DNA of 64,000 bases from Paenibacillus oryzae (GCF_001675045.1 NZ_LYPA01000027.1:1-64000); one strand, 5' to 3'; numbered from the stretch's first letter, positions 8,421 through 20,245 are shown. The notes: generated by a model from the sequence alone, not told the origin. Made by a program: numbers and translations.

Positions 8421-8449
8421 ATTATACGCGCTTCACCCCGTCAGATCAA
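8421..8449 (-). promoter_or_regulatory. sigma-A promoter of cysH-sat
   Basis: TTGATC (8449-8444), 17 bases, TATAAT (8426-8421). About 31 bases upstream of the -35 lies an imperfect palindrome (8480-8494, TGAGAGTGATTCTCG on the minus strand) that resembles a Fur-type 7-1-7 box at 11 of 14 positions; whether it is an operator is unknown. Confidence 0.7.
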
Positions 8450-8523
8450 CGAAAACTTTTCACCATTTTGAAAACAAGTCGAGAATCACTCTCAATAAAA
8501 ATGCCCCAAACAATGTTTAGGAC

Positions 8524-8559
8524 ATAATAAAAACCCTTGGCCATTGCTGACCAAGGGTT
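8524..8559 (-). terminator. intrinsic terminator of rplM-rpsI
   Basis: Perfect 9-bp stem AACCCTTGG/CCAAGGGTT with a 10-base loop, followed on the minus strand by TTTTTATTAT. It separates rpsI from the cysH promoter. Confidence 0.85.
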
Positions 8560-8584
8560 AGACTTCCTTGTAACACAAGGAATA

Positions 8585-8977
8585 TTAACGTTTCGAGAAC
8601 TGTGGAGCGCGACGAGCGGCTTTCAAGCCGTATTTCTTACGCTCTTTCATACGCGGATCGCGAGTCAAGAAACCTGCGCGTTTCAGGGCAGGACGGAATT
8701 CAGGGTCTGCTTTCAGCAGAGCGCGGGAAATACCGTGACGGATAGCGCCGGCTTGACCGGAGATGCCTCCGCCGTTCGCGATTACCAATACATCGTATTT
8801 GGACAATGTATCTGTAAGGTTAAGCGGTTGTTTAACGATAAGCTTGAGAGTTTCCAATCCGAAATATTCATTCAGATCGCGTTTGTTAACAATGATTCGT
8901 CCTTCACCTGGCACGAGACGTACACGTGCAACAGAGTGTTTACGACGACCGGTTCCATAGTATTGCACTTGAGCCAT
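8585..8977 (-). CDS. rpsI: 30S ribosomal protein S9
   Basis: 130 aa, full length, with the family end [12 protein letters not shown] whose terminal Lys-Arg reaches the P-site tRNA. Internal hallmarks are [14 protein letters not shown] and [14 protein letters not shown]. It follows rplM by 20 bases in the usual pair and starts with ATG behind a strong AGGAGG. Confidence 0.98.
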   Translation of the reverse strand: MAQVQYYGTGRRKHSVARVRLVPGEGRIIVNKRDLNEYFGLETLKLIVKQPLNLTDTLSKYDVLVIANGGGISGQAGAIRHGISRALLKADPEFRPALKRAGFLTRDPRMKERKKYGLKAARRAPQFSKR

Positions 8978-8997
8978 GAAACGTGTCCTCCTCTTTA

Positions 8998-9435
8998 TTA
9001 CCCGCGAAGCTCGTAAACTTCAGGGTTTTGTGCTTGATGTGGATGTTCCGCACCTGCGTAGACTTTCAATTTAAGCTTCATTTTGTTACCAAGACGGTTT
9101 TTAGGCAGCATGCCGTGAACAGCGAATTCAACTACGCGCTCAGGGTGTTTTTTCAACATTTCATGCGCCGGAGTAACCTTCAAACCACCTGTATACATGG
9201 AGTGACGGTAGTAGTTCTTGTCAGCAAGCTTGTTGCCTGTCAGAACGATCTTCTCAGCATTGATTACGACAACGAAATCGCCCGTGTCGATGTGCGGTGT
9301 GAATTGCGGTTTGTGCTTGCCGCGGATCAGGCTTGCAGCTTCGCTTGCAAGACGTCCGAGCGTTTTGCCTTCCGCATCAATGACAAACCATTTGCGTTCA
9401 ACTTCATTTGGCTTGGCCATATAGGTGTTACCCAT
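8998..9435 (-). CDS. rplM: 50S ribosomal protein L13
   Basis: 145 aa, the family length, with [18 protein letters not shown] near the N terminus and the central [12 protein letters not shown]. An early 50S assembly protein. The ATG at 9435 is 7 bases after GGAGG; the longer frame upstream lacks a good site. In B. subtilis rplM is transcribed with truA; here a plus-strand gene intervenes, so rplM must use its own promoter (see 9573-9601). Confidence 0.98.
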   Translation of the reverse strand: MGNTYMAKPNEVERKWFVIDAEGKTLGRLASEAASLIRGKHKPQFTPHIDTGDFVVVINAEKIVLTGNKLADKNYYRHSMYTGGLKVTPAHEMLKKHPERVVEFAVHGMLPKNRLGNKMKLKLKVYAGAEHPHQAQNPEVYELRG

Positions 9436-9476
9436 GGATGATCCTCCTTCAATCTCTTGCATTGATCTTTTTATAA

Positions 9477-9490
9477 CAACGTAAACGTTG
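9477..9490. promoter_or_regulatory. 14-bp palindrome upstream of rplM
   Basis: CAACGTAAACGTTG has perfect 6-bp arms (CAACGT/ACGTTG). On the minus strand it lies between TTGAAC and TATAAA, which are 15 bases apart and could form a second, tight rplM promoter. Protein partner unknown. Confidence 0.35.
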
Positions 9491-9572
9491 GTTCAATTGT
9501 CATGTTTGTTATTGCTGTTGCGGCCATTCCTAGTCGGGGCTGTGGGAGAGCCACTAAGAAAGCACAAGTTAT

Positions 9573-9601
9573 ATATTACTATAAATTGTGCCCATGTGCA
9601 A
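9573..9601 (-). promoter_or_regulatory. probable promoter of rplM-rpsI
   Basis: TTGCAC (9601-9596), 17 bases, TAATAT (9578-9573). The transcript would have a leader of about 130 bases containing a GGCT/AGCC hairpin (about 9538-9554). L13 leaders are known regulators in Bacillales, but I cannot match this one to the family by eye. The rest of 9602-9794 shows no gene. Confidence 0.4.
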
Positions 9602-9794
9602 GGCCTTATTTACTCCTGCTGCTTTGTTTTTATGCTATTTTTATTACTCCATCGCCCTAGCCCTAAGTCCAGTATCCGGTTAAGTCAAGGGACCGTTTCA
9701 ATCCGTTCCCCTATGTTGGTAAAATGAGGTCATAAGATCCGTACGACCTTGCCAGGCAAGTAAGGGAAGTTAAGTAGCTAAGGAGAGAAGAAAA

Positions 9795-10829
9795 ATGAAA
9801 TTCAAAACGTTTATCGGGTTGCTGCTTGTCATTATCGGAGTAGCAGGAGTTGTATATGTATACCTGGACAGAGGAAATGACAATGTGCTTGCGAAGCTTG
9901 ATAACATCGCGGACCGTCTTCTGGAGGAAGTGAACCTGGAAAGAAGCAGCGAGGTCGACAACATTAAAGATATCGTCATTGATTCCGGCAGCACAAATGT
10001 TACTGTAGTAAAAGGCGACAGTACTCAGGCCGTTGCAACCTTAAAAGGAAAGGCAACCCCCAACATTGCCAAAAAAATCAATCTTGAGATGCTTCGCTCA
10101 GGCGACAAGCTGATCATAGAGATTGACCAAAAAGGCTGGTCTTTTGGCGTAAACTGGATGAGTGAAGGCTTGCGGATTGAATTGCCGGAGACTGTCTGGG
10201 ACAACGTTACAATTGATGTCGGCAGCGGAAACATTGACATTGCCGAATTTCATGCCGAACAGCTTGTAATCGACAGCGGAAGCGGCAACCTAACTTTAAG
10301 TAATCTTGAGCTTGGCAAGCTTAAACTGGATAGCGGGTCCGGTAACGTAAGCATTCACGATTCTCGTACAAAGGAGCTTAAAGCAAAGGCGAGCAGCGGA
10401 AACATGAAATTGGGCGATGTAATCGGCGATTCCATTGAATTAAAGCTTGGCAGCGGCAAGCTTGAGGTGGAAAGATATACAGCGGAGTCCTTGACATTCG
10501 AGAGCAGCTCCGGCAATGTCAGGTTGATTGACGGACGTGCAAAGGTTGACGGCAAAACATCGTCGGGCAATATTACGCTAGAAGCCGAAAATCTGTTTTA
10601 TGACACCTCCCTTAAAGCCTCCAGCGGCCGTGTTTTAATTGCGCTGGATGAAAATCCTGAATCCCTTGCTGTAGAATTCAAGGCAGGCTCTGGTATTGCC
10701 AAAATTAAAAAGAATGGGTTTACCTACAATAAAGAAAGCAGCGATCATGATTACCTTGATGCCGTTATTGGTGCTGGAAATATCAAGCTTAAGGTTGCAA
10801 CCGGCTCTGGTAATATTACTCTTGAATAA
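9795..10829 (+). CDS. membrane-anchored DUF4097-type beta-repeat protein
   Basis: 344 aa: one N-terminal membrane segment (residues about 5-24), a linker, then a repetitive domain in which short beta-strands alternate with the motif SGSGN or SSGN about every 20 residues (from about 130 to the end), as in DUF4097/adhesin-like domains predicted to form a beta-helix outside the membrane. The function is not known; some relatives act with envelope-stress regulators, but no such gene is beside it. ATG with AAGGAGAG 8 bases upstream. It is on the opposite strand to the ribosomal genes on both sides, which suggests insertion into this cluster. Confidence 0.8.
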   Translation: MKFKTFIGLLLVIIGVAGVVYVYLDRGNDNVLAKLDNIADRLLEEVNLERSSEVDNIKDIVIDSGSTNVTVVKGDSTQAVATLKGKATPNIAKKINLEMLRSGDKLIIEIDQKGWSFGVNWMSEGLRIELPETVWDNVTIDVGSGNIDIAEFHAEQLVIDSGSGNLTLSNLELGKLKLDSGSGNVSIHDSRTKELKAKASSGNMKLGDVIGDSIELKLGSGKLEVERYTAESLTFESSSGNVRLIDGRAKVDGKTSSGNITLEAENLFYDTSLKASSGRVLIALDENPESLAVEFKAGSGIAKIKKNGFTYNKESSDHDYLDAVIGAGNIKLKVATGSGNITLE

Positions 10830-10854
10830 ACAATTAAGTGGCATATCATAGAAA

Positions 10855-10886
10855 AAAAGCGCCGTTTTGCTCTAAACGGCGCTTTT
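10855..10886 (+). terminator. bidirectional terminator between the DUF4097-type gene and truA
   Basis: AAAAGCGCCGTTT/AAACGGCGCTTTT, 13-bp perfect stem with a 6-base loop and T-runs on both strands. It overlaps the truA stop codon. Confidence 0.9.
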
Positions 10887-11691
10887 ATTCATCATCCTGC
10901 TCATCGCAATCAGCTTCGTCCTCCGGCAAGTCCGGCGGCAGAGGTTCGCCATACTCCCCGTATTCAACCTCGACTAGCATCAGTCCATGCGGCATGGCAG
11001 TTGGTCCAGCCAGCGCCCTTGAGCGGCCCTCTAATATAGCTCCCATCTCTTCAGGCTTCCGCTTGCCTTCTCCAATTTGCAGCAAAGTCCCCATAATGAC
11101 GCGCACCATATTATACAAGAAGCCATTGCCTGTGATCGTCATATGAATGGCCTGTCCCTCTTGCTCAAGCTCCGCTTCATATATCGTGCGTATATGATGG
11201 GGCTTGGTTGAACGGATAGACGTATACGACGTAAAATCATGCCGTCCTATAATATAACGAAGCCCTTCTTTCATGTCGTCGATATTTAACGGCGTAGGAT
11301 GATGGAAACGATAAGCCCTTTGAAAGACATCTGGAAACTTGCCACTATCGATGGAATACCGGTACGTTTTCCGCTTGGCGGAGCGTCTGGCGTGAAAGCC
11401 ATCCGGTACATCCCAAACCTCCAAAATAACGATATCTCTGGGCAGCCTGGTATTCAGCGCAATCGCCCATCGTTCAGTCGGAATAGACGAATCGGTATGA
11501 AAGTTAAACACCTGTCCCATGGCATGAACCCCTGCATCTGTTCGCCCGGAAGCTGTTATAATAATGGATTCGCCCGTTAAATGCTGAATCGCTTTCTCAA
11601 TTTCAACTTGAACGGTTCTACCATAAGGCTGAGACTGAAAGCCATTAAAATGGGTTCCATCATAGCTGACCTTAGCACAAATATTTCGCAT
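10885..11691 (-). CDS. truA: tRNA pseudouridine synthase A
   Basis: 268 aa; makes pseudouridine at positions 38-40 of tRNA anticodon stems. The catalytic Asp lies in SGRTDAGVHAMGQ (about residue 50), and FLYNMVRVIMGTLLQIGEG is the C-terminal hallmark. The tail is unusually acidic (DLPEDEADCDEQDDE). The ATG at 11691 has AGGGGG upstream. It is directly preceded by a terminator-like hairpin (11712-11764). In B. subtilis, ECF transporter genes separate it from rplQ; they are absent here. Confidence 0.95.
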   Translation of the reverse strand: MRNICAKVSYDGTHFNGFQSQPYGRTVQVEIEKAIQHLTGESIIITASGRTDAGVHAMGQVFNFHTDSSIPTERWAIALNTRLPRDIVILEVWDVPDGFHARRSAKRKTYRYSIDSGKFPDVFQRAYRFHHPTPLNIDDMKEGLRYIIGRHDFTSYTSIRSTKPHHIRTIYEAELEQEGQAIHMTITGNGFLYNMVRVIMGTLLQIGEGKRKPEEMGAILEGRSRALAGPTAMPHGLMLVEVEYGEYGEPLPPDLPEDEADCDEQDDE

Positions 11692-11711
11692 GTTTTCCCC
11701 CTGCAACTAAT

Positions 11712-11764
11712 AAAAAAAACCTCTATCGGGGCCTTTTGAAAATGAGCGACCGCGTATAGAGGTT
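11712..11764 (-). terminator. terminator-like hairpin in the truA leader
   Basis: AACCTCTAT/ATAGAGGTT, 9-bp perfect stem with a 29-base loop, followed on the minus strand by a run of eight T and then the truA ribosome binding site. Because the rplQ terminator lies just 14 bases upstream, this is either a back-up terminator or an attenuator of truA. Confidence 0.6.
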
Positions 11765-11777
11765 GGTTTTATACGGT

Positions 11778-11807
11778 AAAAAAAGGTGGCCGCTTAGGTC
11801 CACCTTT
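11778..11807 (-). terminator. intrinsic terminator of the alpha operon
   Basis: AAAGGTGG/CCACCTTT stem with a 10-base loop and a run of seven T on the minus strand, 11 bases after the rplQ stop. Confidence 0.88.
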
Positions 11808-11817
11808 CTATCAATTA

Positions 11818-12183
11818 TTAACCGCGGTCAACCAGTTCCAGGTAAACCATAGGCGCGGAATCACCGCGACGTGGACCCAGCTTAAGGATGCGCGTGTAAC
11901 CGCCAGCACGCTCCGAATAACGAGTAGCCAGTTCGGAGAACAGCTTTTGGATAGCGTCTTTTTCACCGTCAACCGTTTCGCGGCGCACGTATGCAGCGAC
12001 TTGACGACGAGCGTGAAGATCACCTTTTTTCGCTTTTGTGATCAGTTTCTCAGCGATCGAACGAACTTCTTTGGCTTTAGCCTCAGTTGTTTGAATACGC
12101 TCGTACAGGAACAGATCCGTTACGAGATCGCGGAACAAGGCTTTACGAGCGCTTGCGTCACGACCCAATTTTTGATATGCCAT
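11818..12183 (-). CDS. rplQ: 50S ribosomal protein L17
   Basis: 121 aa, the short bacterial form, beginning [20 protein letters not shown] and ending [13 protein letters not shown]...MVYLELVD. It surrounds the exit-tunnel region of the 50S. Last gene of the alpha operon, 43 bases after rpoA. Confidence 0.98.
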   Translation of the reverse strand: MAYQKLGRDASARKALFRDLVTDLFLYERIQTTEAKAKEVRSIAEKLITKAKKGDLHARRQVAAYVRRETVDGEKDAIQKLFSELATRYSERAGGYTRILKLGPRRGDSAPMVYLELVDRG

Positions 12184-12226
12184 TATGTTTTCCCCTCCCT
12201 TGCTGTGTGGTCTGCTTGGCTGTTAA

Positions 12227-13171
12227 CTACTCTTCCATGCGCAGGCCAAGGCCCAGCTCTTCAAGCTTCTCTTGAACTTCCTCAAGCGACTTGCGTCCCA
12301 GGTTGCGGACCTTCATCATGTCCTCTTCGGATTTCGTGATCAGCTCTTGCACGGTATTGATGCCAGCACGCTTCAAGCAGTTGTATGAACGCACAGACAG
12401 ATCCAGTTCCTCGATAGTCATCTCCAGAACTTTCTCTTTTTTATCTTCTTCTTTTTCAACCATGATTTCGGCATCTTTGGCTTCATCCGTTAATCCAACG
12501 AACAAGTCCAGGTGCTCGGTCAATATTTTAGCGCCGAGGCTAACTGCCTCTTCAGGGCGAATACTTCCATCCGTCCATACCTCAAGCGTCAGCTTGTCAT
12601 AGTTGGTAACTTGACCGACGCGTGTGTTCTCTACGCTGTAATTAACACGAGTGATGGGCGTGTAAATGGAATCGACGGGGATGACGCCAATCGGTTGATC
12701 ATCGCTCTTGTTCCGGTCCGCTTGCACATAACCGCGCCCGCGATTAGCAAAAATCCTCATATGAAGACGCGCTCCGGAGGCCAAGGTTGCAATGTGAAGA
12801 TCAGGGCTTAAAATCTCGACATCGCTATCAGCTCGAATATCGCCCGCTGTGATGTTTCCTTCGCCTTCCGCATCAATTTCCAGCACCTTTTCTTCATCGG
12901 AGTGGATTTTCAACGACAGGCCTTTCAGGTTCAGAATGATTTCCGTTACGTCTTCAATCACTCCGGGAACCGTCGAAAACTCGTGCAGCACGCCATCGAT
13001 TTGCACCGATGTTACAGCCGCTCCGGGCAAGGACGACAGCAGAATCCGGCGAAGCGAATTTCCAAGCGTCGTGCCGTATCCGCGTTCCAGCGGCTCGACT
13101 ACGAAACGTCCGTAGGTTCCCGCATCATTCAGCTCTACGGTTTCGATTTTCGGCTTTTCGATCTCAATCAC
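12227..13171 (-). CDS. rpoA: RNA polymerase alpha subunit
   Basis: 314 aa. N-terminal assembly domain with [15 protein letters not shown], an acidic linker (about residues 228-245), and the C-terminal domain with [15 protein letters not shown] and [19 protein letters not shown] that binds UP elements and activators. GTG start at 13171 behind GGAGGG. The spacing to rpsK is 126 bases, room for a separate promoter, though I see no clear one. Confidence 0.98.
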   Translation of the reverse strand: MIEIEKPKIETVELNDAGTYGRFVVEPLERGYGTTLGNSLRRILLSSLPGAAVTSVQIDGVLHEFSTVPGVIEDVTEIILNLKGLSLKIHSDEEKVLEIDAEGEGNITAGDIRADSDVEILSPDLHIATLASGARLHMRIFANRGRGYVQADRNKSDDQPIGVIPVDSIYTPITRVNYSVENTRVGQVTNYDKLTLEVWTDGSIRPEEAVSLGAKILTEHLDLFVGLTDEAKDAEIMVEKEEDKKEKVLEMTIEELDLSVRSYNCLKRAGINTVQELITKSEEDMMKVRNLGRKSLEEVQEKLEELGLGLRMEE

Positions 13172-13297
13172 TAATAGTACCCTCCTTCAAACGTCGCTCC
13201 GTTACCTGTACCTACATTATGCCAAATCTCGTAGTATGCCAAACCTTCACAACCATTATTCACAAGTTGCAGATATTTGATACCACCGCAGATCGGG

Positions 13298-13693
13298 TTA
13301 TACGCGACGACGCTTCGGCGGACGGCATCCATTATGCGGAACTGGGGTTACATCCTTAATGAGGTTAACTTCCAATCCAGCTGCCTGAAGCGAACGAATT
13401 GCTGCTTCACGGCCGGCGCCAGGTCCTTTAACCATAACTTCGACTGTTCTCATGCCATGCTCCATCGCTGCTTTTGCAGCAGATTCAGCAGCCATTTGAG
13501 CTGCGAAAGGTGTGCTTTTACGGGATCCCTTGAAACCAAGGTTGCCGGAGCTTGCCCAGGAGATTGCATTACCGTGTGGATCCGTAATTGTAACAATCGT
13601 GTTATTGAATGTCGAACGGATGTGAGCCACGCCAGTGTCAATGTTTTTCCGGTCGCGACGTTTCGTGCGAACGACTTTTTTAGGTTTAGCCAT
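13298..13693 (-). CDS. rpsK: 30S ribosomal protein S11
   Basis: 131 aa; hallmarks [19 protein letters not shown] and [14 protein letters not shown] at the end. It lies on the platform of the 30S near the Shine-Dalgarno helix. It follows rpsM by 19 bases with a GGAGGATAAT site. Confidence 0.98.
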   Translation of the reverse strand: MAKPKKVVRTKRRDRKNIDTGVAHIRSTFNNTIVTITDPHGNAISWASSGNLGFKGSRKSTPFAAQMAAESAAKAAMEHGMRTVEVMVKGPGAGREAAIRSLQAAGLEVNLIKDVTPVPHNGCRPPKRRRV

Positions 13694-13712
13694 TGTCCAT
13701 TATCCTCCCTTC

Positions 13713-14081
13713 TTATTTCTTCTTATTTGCTACAGTCCGACGAGGACCTTTACGTGTGCGTGCGTTTGTTTTCGTACGTTGACCACGAACTGGAAGTCCG
13801 CGACGGTGACGCAAGCCACGGTAGCAGCCGATCTCAGTTAGACGTTTGATGTTAAGGGAAATTTCGCGACGCAGGTCGCCTTCCACTTTAACCGTTTTGT
13901 CGATGGCTTCGCGCAGACGAGCCAGCTCATCTTCTGTCAGGTCGCGAACGCGAGTGTCAGGGTTGACCTCTGTTGCGGCCAGCAGCTTTTGAGAAGTCGT
14001 TTTGCCGATACCGAAAATATACGTCAGGGCGATTTCAACGCGCTTATCGCGCGGAATATCTACACCAGCTATACGTGCCAT
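13713..14081 (-). CDS. rpsM: 30S ribosomal protein S13
   Basis: 122 aa; begins [20 protein letters not shown] and ends with the basic tail [12 protein letters not shown] that touches the P-site tRNA. The central [15 protein letters not shown] is intact. Normal length and place after rpmJ. Confidence 0.98.
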   Translation of the reverse strand: MARIAGVDIPRDKRVEIALTYIFGIGKTTSQKLLAATEVNPDTRVRDLTEDELARLREAIDKTVKVEGDLRREISLNIKRLTEIGCYRGLRHRRGLPVRGQRTKTNARTRKGPRRTVANKKK

Positions 14082-14100
14082 GGGCTATATGTCCCTCCTT

Positions 14101-14250
<150 letters not shown>

Positions 14251-14263
14251 CTAATTTAGCGGA

Positions 14264-14479
14264 CTACTTCCGATAGGTGATGCGCCCTCTCGATAAATCG
14301 TAAGGCGATAACTGTATAACCACTTTATCTCCTGTCAAAATGCGAATAAAGTGCATTCTGAGCTTGCCGGAGACATGGGCGAGAATTTGATGACCGTTCT
14401 CCAGCTCCACCTTGAACATGGCATTTGGCAACGGCTCAATAACCGTACCTTCGACCTCAATGACGTCTTCCTTAGCCAA
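14264..14479 (-). CDS. infA: translation initiation factor IF-1
   Basis: 71 aa OB-fold protein, [15 protein letters not shown]...GRITYRK, binding the 30S A site. The start is TTG at 14479, 8 bases after AAAGGAG; no ATG fits. Three bases separate it from the KOW gene. Confidence 0.97.
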   Translation of the reverse strand: MAKEDVIEVEGTVIEPLPNAMFKVELENGHQILAHVSGKLRMHFIRILTGDKVVIQLSPYDLSRGRITYRK

Positions 14480-14482
14480 CCG

Positions 14483-14764
14483 TCATTCTCCTTTCGCATG
14501 CGCAAACTTCTGAATCACATAACGCAACTTGGCGTTGGTCACCCTGCCCGTTTCTTGCAAGCTGCTTGTTACTTCTTGACTAATGGCAGGCTGTAACTGA
14601 AGATGAAGAACGTTTTTCCTTTTTGGCGAGTCGAAACGCCGCTTGTCGCCATCCACGATCAGGACGAAGCGTTCGTCGATGATGTCGATAATGACTGCAT
14701 AGCTGTCTTCATCCTTGCCTCTAAGCACTTTGACGAACTGACCAATCTGGGGACGAGCATCCAT
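14483..14764 (-). CDS. KOW-domain RNA-binding protein (L14e-like)
   Basis: 93 aa with a KOW/SH3-like N-terminal half (IGQFVKVLRGKDEDSYAVII) and a basic C-terminal half. This family is regularly encoded between map and infA in Bacillota and resembles archaeal/eukaryotic L14e. The exact role is unknown; ribosome association is inferred from the family and operon. Confidence 0.85.
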   Translation of the reverse strand: MDARPQIGQFVKVLRGKDEDSYAVIIDIIDERFVLIVDGDKRRFDSPKRKNVLHLQLQPAISQEVTSSLQETGRVTNAKLRYVIQKFAHAKGE

Positions 14765-14768
14765 CGCT

Positions 14769-15532
14769 CTAGCCTTCCGTTTGCTGCGGCAGAATGGTCA
14801 ATATTTCAAAGCCGTCTTCGGTTACGGCTACTGTATGCTCGAAGTGAGCGCACCATGAGCCGTCTTGTGTTACGACTGTCCAATTGTCCTCAAGCGTCCG
14901 GACATACCGTTCTCCGATATTAACCATTGGCTCGATAGCAAGCACCATACCCGGCTTTAGCCGCGGCCCTCTGTCCGGGATGCCATAGTTCGGTATTTGC
15001 GGCTCTTCGTGAAGATCCGCGCCGATTCCGTGCCCTACGTATTCCCGTACTACTGAAAAGCCTGCTGCTTCGATTACCTTTTGGATGGCGTGCGATATAC
15101 TATACAGCCGGATATCTGGCTTAACAAGCGCAAGACCCGCATAAAGCGACTCCTCCGTTACGTCCAGCAGCCGCTGCACTTCATCCGATACTTTCCCGAC
15201 CGCGTAGGTCCAGGCAGAATCGCCATGATAGCCTTCGTACTGGGCGCCGATATCAATACTGATAATATCGCCTTCGTTCAACTTGCGCGACCCGGGGAAA
15301 CCATGCACCAACTCGTCATTGACCGATGCGCATACGCTGGATGGAAAACCGTTGTAACCTTTAAAGGAAGGAAGAGCACCTTGGCTTCTAATAAACTTCT
15401 CGGCAATAGCGTCCAGCTCGCCGGTCGTAATGCCCGGTTTCACTGCATCTGCCATCAACCGATGAGTTTCTGCCACAATACGTCCGGCTTCTCTCATTAA
15501 TCGCAGTTCCGATTCGGATTTGCAAATAATCA

Positions 15533-15533
<1 letters not shown>
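14769..15533 (-). CDS. map: methionine aminopeptidase, type I
   Basis: 254 aa; removes the initiator Met from nascent proteins. Metal ligands are visible as [17 protein letters not shown] (two Asp), GHGIG (His), AIEPMV (Glu) and HFEHTV (Glu). No N-terminal zinc-finger extension. ATG at 15533 overlaps the adk stop as TAATG, so translation is probably coupled. Confidence 0.97.
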
Positions 15534-17577
<2,044 letters not shown>

Positions 17578-18018
17578 TTAGATCACCTCGGTTTTACCGC
17601 CGGCAGCCTGGATTTTCTCTACCGCAGATTGAGAGAACTTATTCGCTTTGACAGTGAGTCCTACTTTTAGTTCGCCGTTACCCAACACTTTAATGCCGGC
17701 CAAAGGATTTTTGATGATCCCTTGCTCGAGCAGAAGAGCTGGAGTAACTTCAGTACCTGCTTCAAAGCTGTTCAGTGTCTCAATGTTGACGATCGCATAT
17801 TCGGTACGGAAAGGGTTGTTAAAGCCGCGTTTCGGAACACGACGGTACAACGGGTTTTGTCCACCCTCAAAGCCTGGGCGAACACCGCCGCCGGAGCGTG
17901 CGTTTTGACCTTTGTGACCTTTGCCAGCCGTTTTGCCGTTACCGGAACCAATACCGCGACCTTTACGCTTAGGCGCTTCAGTAGAGCCCGGTGCTGGTGC
18001 TAACTCGTGCAATTTCAT
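17578..18018 (-). CDS. rplO: 50S ribosomal protein L15
   Basis: 146 aa; Gly-rich basic N-terminal arm ([20 protein letters not shown]) that threads into 23S rRNA, and a globular C-terminal half. ATG with GGAGGTG upstream. Standard position between rpmD and secY. Confidence 0.98.
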   Translation of the reverse strand: MKLHELAPAPGSTEAPKRKGRGIGSGNGKTAGKGHKGQNARSGGGVRPGFEGGQNPLYRRVPKRGFNNPFRTEYAIVNIETLNSFEAGTEVTPALLLEQGIIKNPLAGIKVLGNGELKVGLTVKANKFSQSAVEKIQAAGGKTEVI

Positions 18019-18069
18019 GTGTGCACCTCCTTGTTTATTTCATAAAAAACAACGCTGCTAGCGTTTTAT

Positions 18070-18249
18070 TTAAACTTCCTCGACTTTAACCAAATGATTA
18101 ACGGCATTAACCATGCCGCGAATCGCAGGGCTGTCGTTTTGAACGACCGATTGACGAATTTTGCGGAGACCAAGCGCTTCAACTGTTGCGCGTTGTTTCT
18201 CGTTGCGGCCAATCAAACTGCGAACGAGGGTGATTTGCAATTTTGCCAT
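18070..18249 (-). CDS. rpmD: 50S ribosomal protein L30
   Basis: 59 aa read directly from the sequence: [20 protein letters not shown], ending NHLVKVEEV. Length and position between rpsE and rplO are as expected. ATG at 18249 with AAGGAGG upstream. Confidence 0.96.
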   Translation of the reverse strand: MAKLQITLVRSLIGRNEKQRATVEALGLRKIRQSVVQNDSPAIRGMVNAVNHLVKVEEV

Positions 18250-18262
18250 CTTTTGTCCCTCC

Positions 18263-18760
18263 TTAGCCCAAGAGCTCTTCGACGGTTTTGCCGCGCAGCT
18301 TGGCTACGTCTTCCGCACGTTTCAAACGGGAAAGACCTTCCAGCGTTGCATTCACCATATTCAGTGAATTCGAAGAACCAAGAGATTTCGTTAAAATGTC
18401 GCCTACGCCCGCCAGTTCAAGAACCGCGCGAACAGGACCACCAGCGATAACGCCAGTACCCTCTGAAGCAGGCTTCAGAAGAACTTCGCCAGCGCCGAAG
18501 TGACCCAAAACAAGGTGAGGAATCGTTGTTCCTACAAGCGGCACGTGGATCAGGTTTTTCTTAGCATCTTCAATGCCTTTGCGAATCGCGTCCGGCACTT
18601 CGCCTGCTTTACCAATGCCTGCGCCAACGTATCCTTTGCCGTCGCCGACGACCACAAGTGCGCTGAAGCTGAAGCGGCGTCCGCCTTTAACAACTTTAGC
18701 AACACGATTGATATGAACAACTTTTTCAGTTAGTTCTAACGTATTAGGATCTACACGCAA
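18263..18760 (-). CDS. rpsE: 30S ribosomal protein S5
   Basis: 165 aa; N-terminal RNA-binding half with the loop [21 protein letters not shown] (where spectinomycin-resistance changes arise; the loop looks unmutated) and C-terminal [16 protein letters not shown]. Starts with TTG at 18760, 9 bases after GGAGG. Confidence 0.98.
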   Translation of the reverse strand: MRVDPNTLELTEKVVHINRVAKVVKGGRRFSFSALVVVGDGKGYVGAGIGKAGEVPDAIRKGIEDAKKNLIHVPLVGTTIPHLVLGHFGAGEVLLKPASEGTGVIAGGPVRAVLELAGVGDILTKSLGSSNSLNMVNATLEGLSRLKRAEDVAKLRGKTVEELLG

Positions 18761-18785
18761 GTGATTTTACCTCCTTATTGAGTGA

Positions 18786-19154
18786 TTAGAAGTTCAGGCC
18801 TGCTTCGCGAGCTGCTGTTGCCAGCGCCTGAATTCTGCCATGGTACAAATATCCGCCGCGGTCAAACACGACGTCAGTTACTCCTTTAGCTTTAGCGCGA
18901 TTAGCGATCAGCTCGCCAACTTTGCTTGCAGCCTCAATGTTGCCGCCGTTTCCGATGGAAGCAGCCAGTTCTTTGTCCTTAGTGGACGCGGAAGCCAGCG
19001 TTACGCCTGCCACATCGTCAATCAGCTGAGCATAGATATGCTTGGAGGAACGGAATACAGACAGACGTGGACGTGCTGCCGAACCGTTAATTTTTTTACG
19101 AACACGAAGGTGTCTTTTCAGACGGGCCTTGTTTTTGTCGCCTTTTGTAATCAT
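18786..19154 (-). CDS. rplR: 50S ribosomal protein L18
   Basis: 122 aa; binds 5S rRNA together with L5. Hallmarks [20 protein letters not shown] and the C-terminal [23 protein letters not shown] (shown as two overlapping motifs [12 protein letters not shown] and [13 protein letters not shown]). Confidence 0.98.
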   Translation of the reverse strand: MITKGDKNKARLKRHLRVRKKINGSAARPRLSVFRSSKHIYAQLIDDVAGVTLASASTKDKELAASIGNGGNIEAASKVGELIANRAKAKGVTDVVFDRGGYLYHGRIQALATAAREAGLNF

Positions 19155-19240
19155 GCCGATTCACTCCTTTCTTTAAACCTTAGGAAGCTATTGCACGAAA
19201 CGCGGCCGGATTTCTCCGAGCGGCTTCATTGATGTTTAGC

Positions 19241-19783
19241 TTATTTCTTCTTACCGGCTTTACCTTCCTTGCGGATGATACGCTCGCCTTCGTACTTGAT
19301 GCCTTTGCCTTTATAAGGCTCTGGCTCGCGAACAGCGCGGATTTGAGCAGCAACAGCGCCAACACGTTCTTTGTCAATGCCGCGAACAGTAATTTTAGTG
19401 TTTACTGGCACATCGAATTCCATGTTAGCTTCTGGAGCAATCTCAACCGGGTGAGAGTAACCAACGTTCAGAACTACTTTATCACCGGATTTGCTAGCAC
19501 GGTAACCAACGCCAACCAATTCCAGGTTTCTAGTAAATCCTTCGGTAACACCTGTCACCATGTTCGCAACGAGGCTGCGCGTAGTACCATGCAAAGAGCG
19601 GTGCAATTTATTGTCGGAAGGACGCTCGATCAGAATCTCGGCTTCGCTTATGTTGATCTTCATGTCTTTATGAAGCTCGCGGGAAAGCGTGCCTTTTGGT
19701 CCTTTAACAGTAATAACGGAGTCATCCAGGCTAACGTTAACGCCAGCAGGGACAACGATTGGTTTACGACCAATACGGGACAT
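19241..19783 (-). CDS. rplF: 50S ribosomal protein L6
   Basis: 180 aa with two similar domains; [15 protein letters not shown] start and the C-terminal [13 protein letters not shown] motif near the sarcin-ricin loop. 86 bases separate it from rplR. Confidence 0.98.
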   Translation of the reverse strand: MSRIGRKPIVVPAGVNVSLDDSVITVKGPKGTLSRELHKDMKINISEAEILIERPSDNKLHRSLHGTTRSLVANMVTGVTEGFTRNLELVGVGYRASKSGDKVVLNVGYSHPVEIAPEANMEFDVPVNTKITVRGIDKERVGAVAAQIRAVREPEPYKGKGIKYEGERIIRKEGKAGKKK

Positions 19784-19814
19784 TGTTACACCTCCTGTCT
19801 TTCTGACTTATTAA

Positions 19815-20213
19815 TTACCAAACGTAGCAGACAACTTCGCCGCCGGATTTAACTTGACGAGCTTCTTTGTCTGTCATAACGCCTTTGGACGTGGAAATAA
19901 TCGCGATTCCCAGTCCGCCCAAAACGCGCGGAATTTCAGTTGCTTGCGTGTAAACGCGCAGGCCTGGCTTCGAGATACGTTTCAGACCAGTGATAACGCG
20001 CTCTTGGTTAGGGCCGTATTTCAAGAAAATACGGATAATCCCTTGTTTGTTGTCCTCGATATATTCAGCGTCGCGGATAAAGCCCTCGCGCTTCAGGATT
20101 TCAGCAATTTGCTTCTTCACTTTCGAAGCTGGCAATTCCACTGTTTCGTGACGAACGACATTCGCGTTGCGAATACGTGTCAGCATATCTGCAATCGGAT
20201 CAGACATAACCAT
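19815..20213 (-). CDS. rpsH: 30S ribosomal protein S8
   Basis: 132 aa; [14 protein letters not shown] start and [13 protein letters not shown] near the end. S8 binds 16S helix 21 and can repress spc-type operons in other bacteria. ATG 20213 lies 9 bases after GGAGG; the Met two codons later (20207) is too far from it. Confidence 0.97.
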   Translation of the reverse strand: MVMSDPIADMLTRIRNANVVRHETVELPASKVKKQIAEILKREGFIRDAEYIEDNKQGIIRIFLKYGPNQERVITGLKRISKPGLRVYTQATEIPRVLGGLGIAIISTSKGVMTDKEARQVKSGGEVVCYVW

Positions 20214-20245
20214 TTATGTGAACCTCCTTCCCGAACTTAAGCTGA

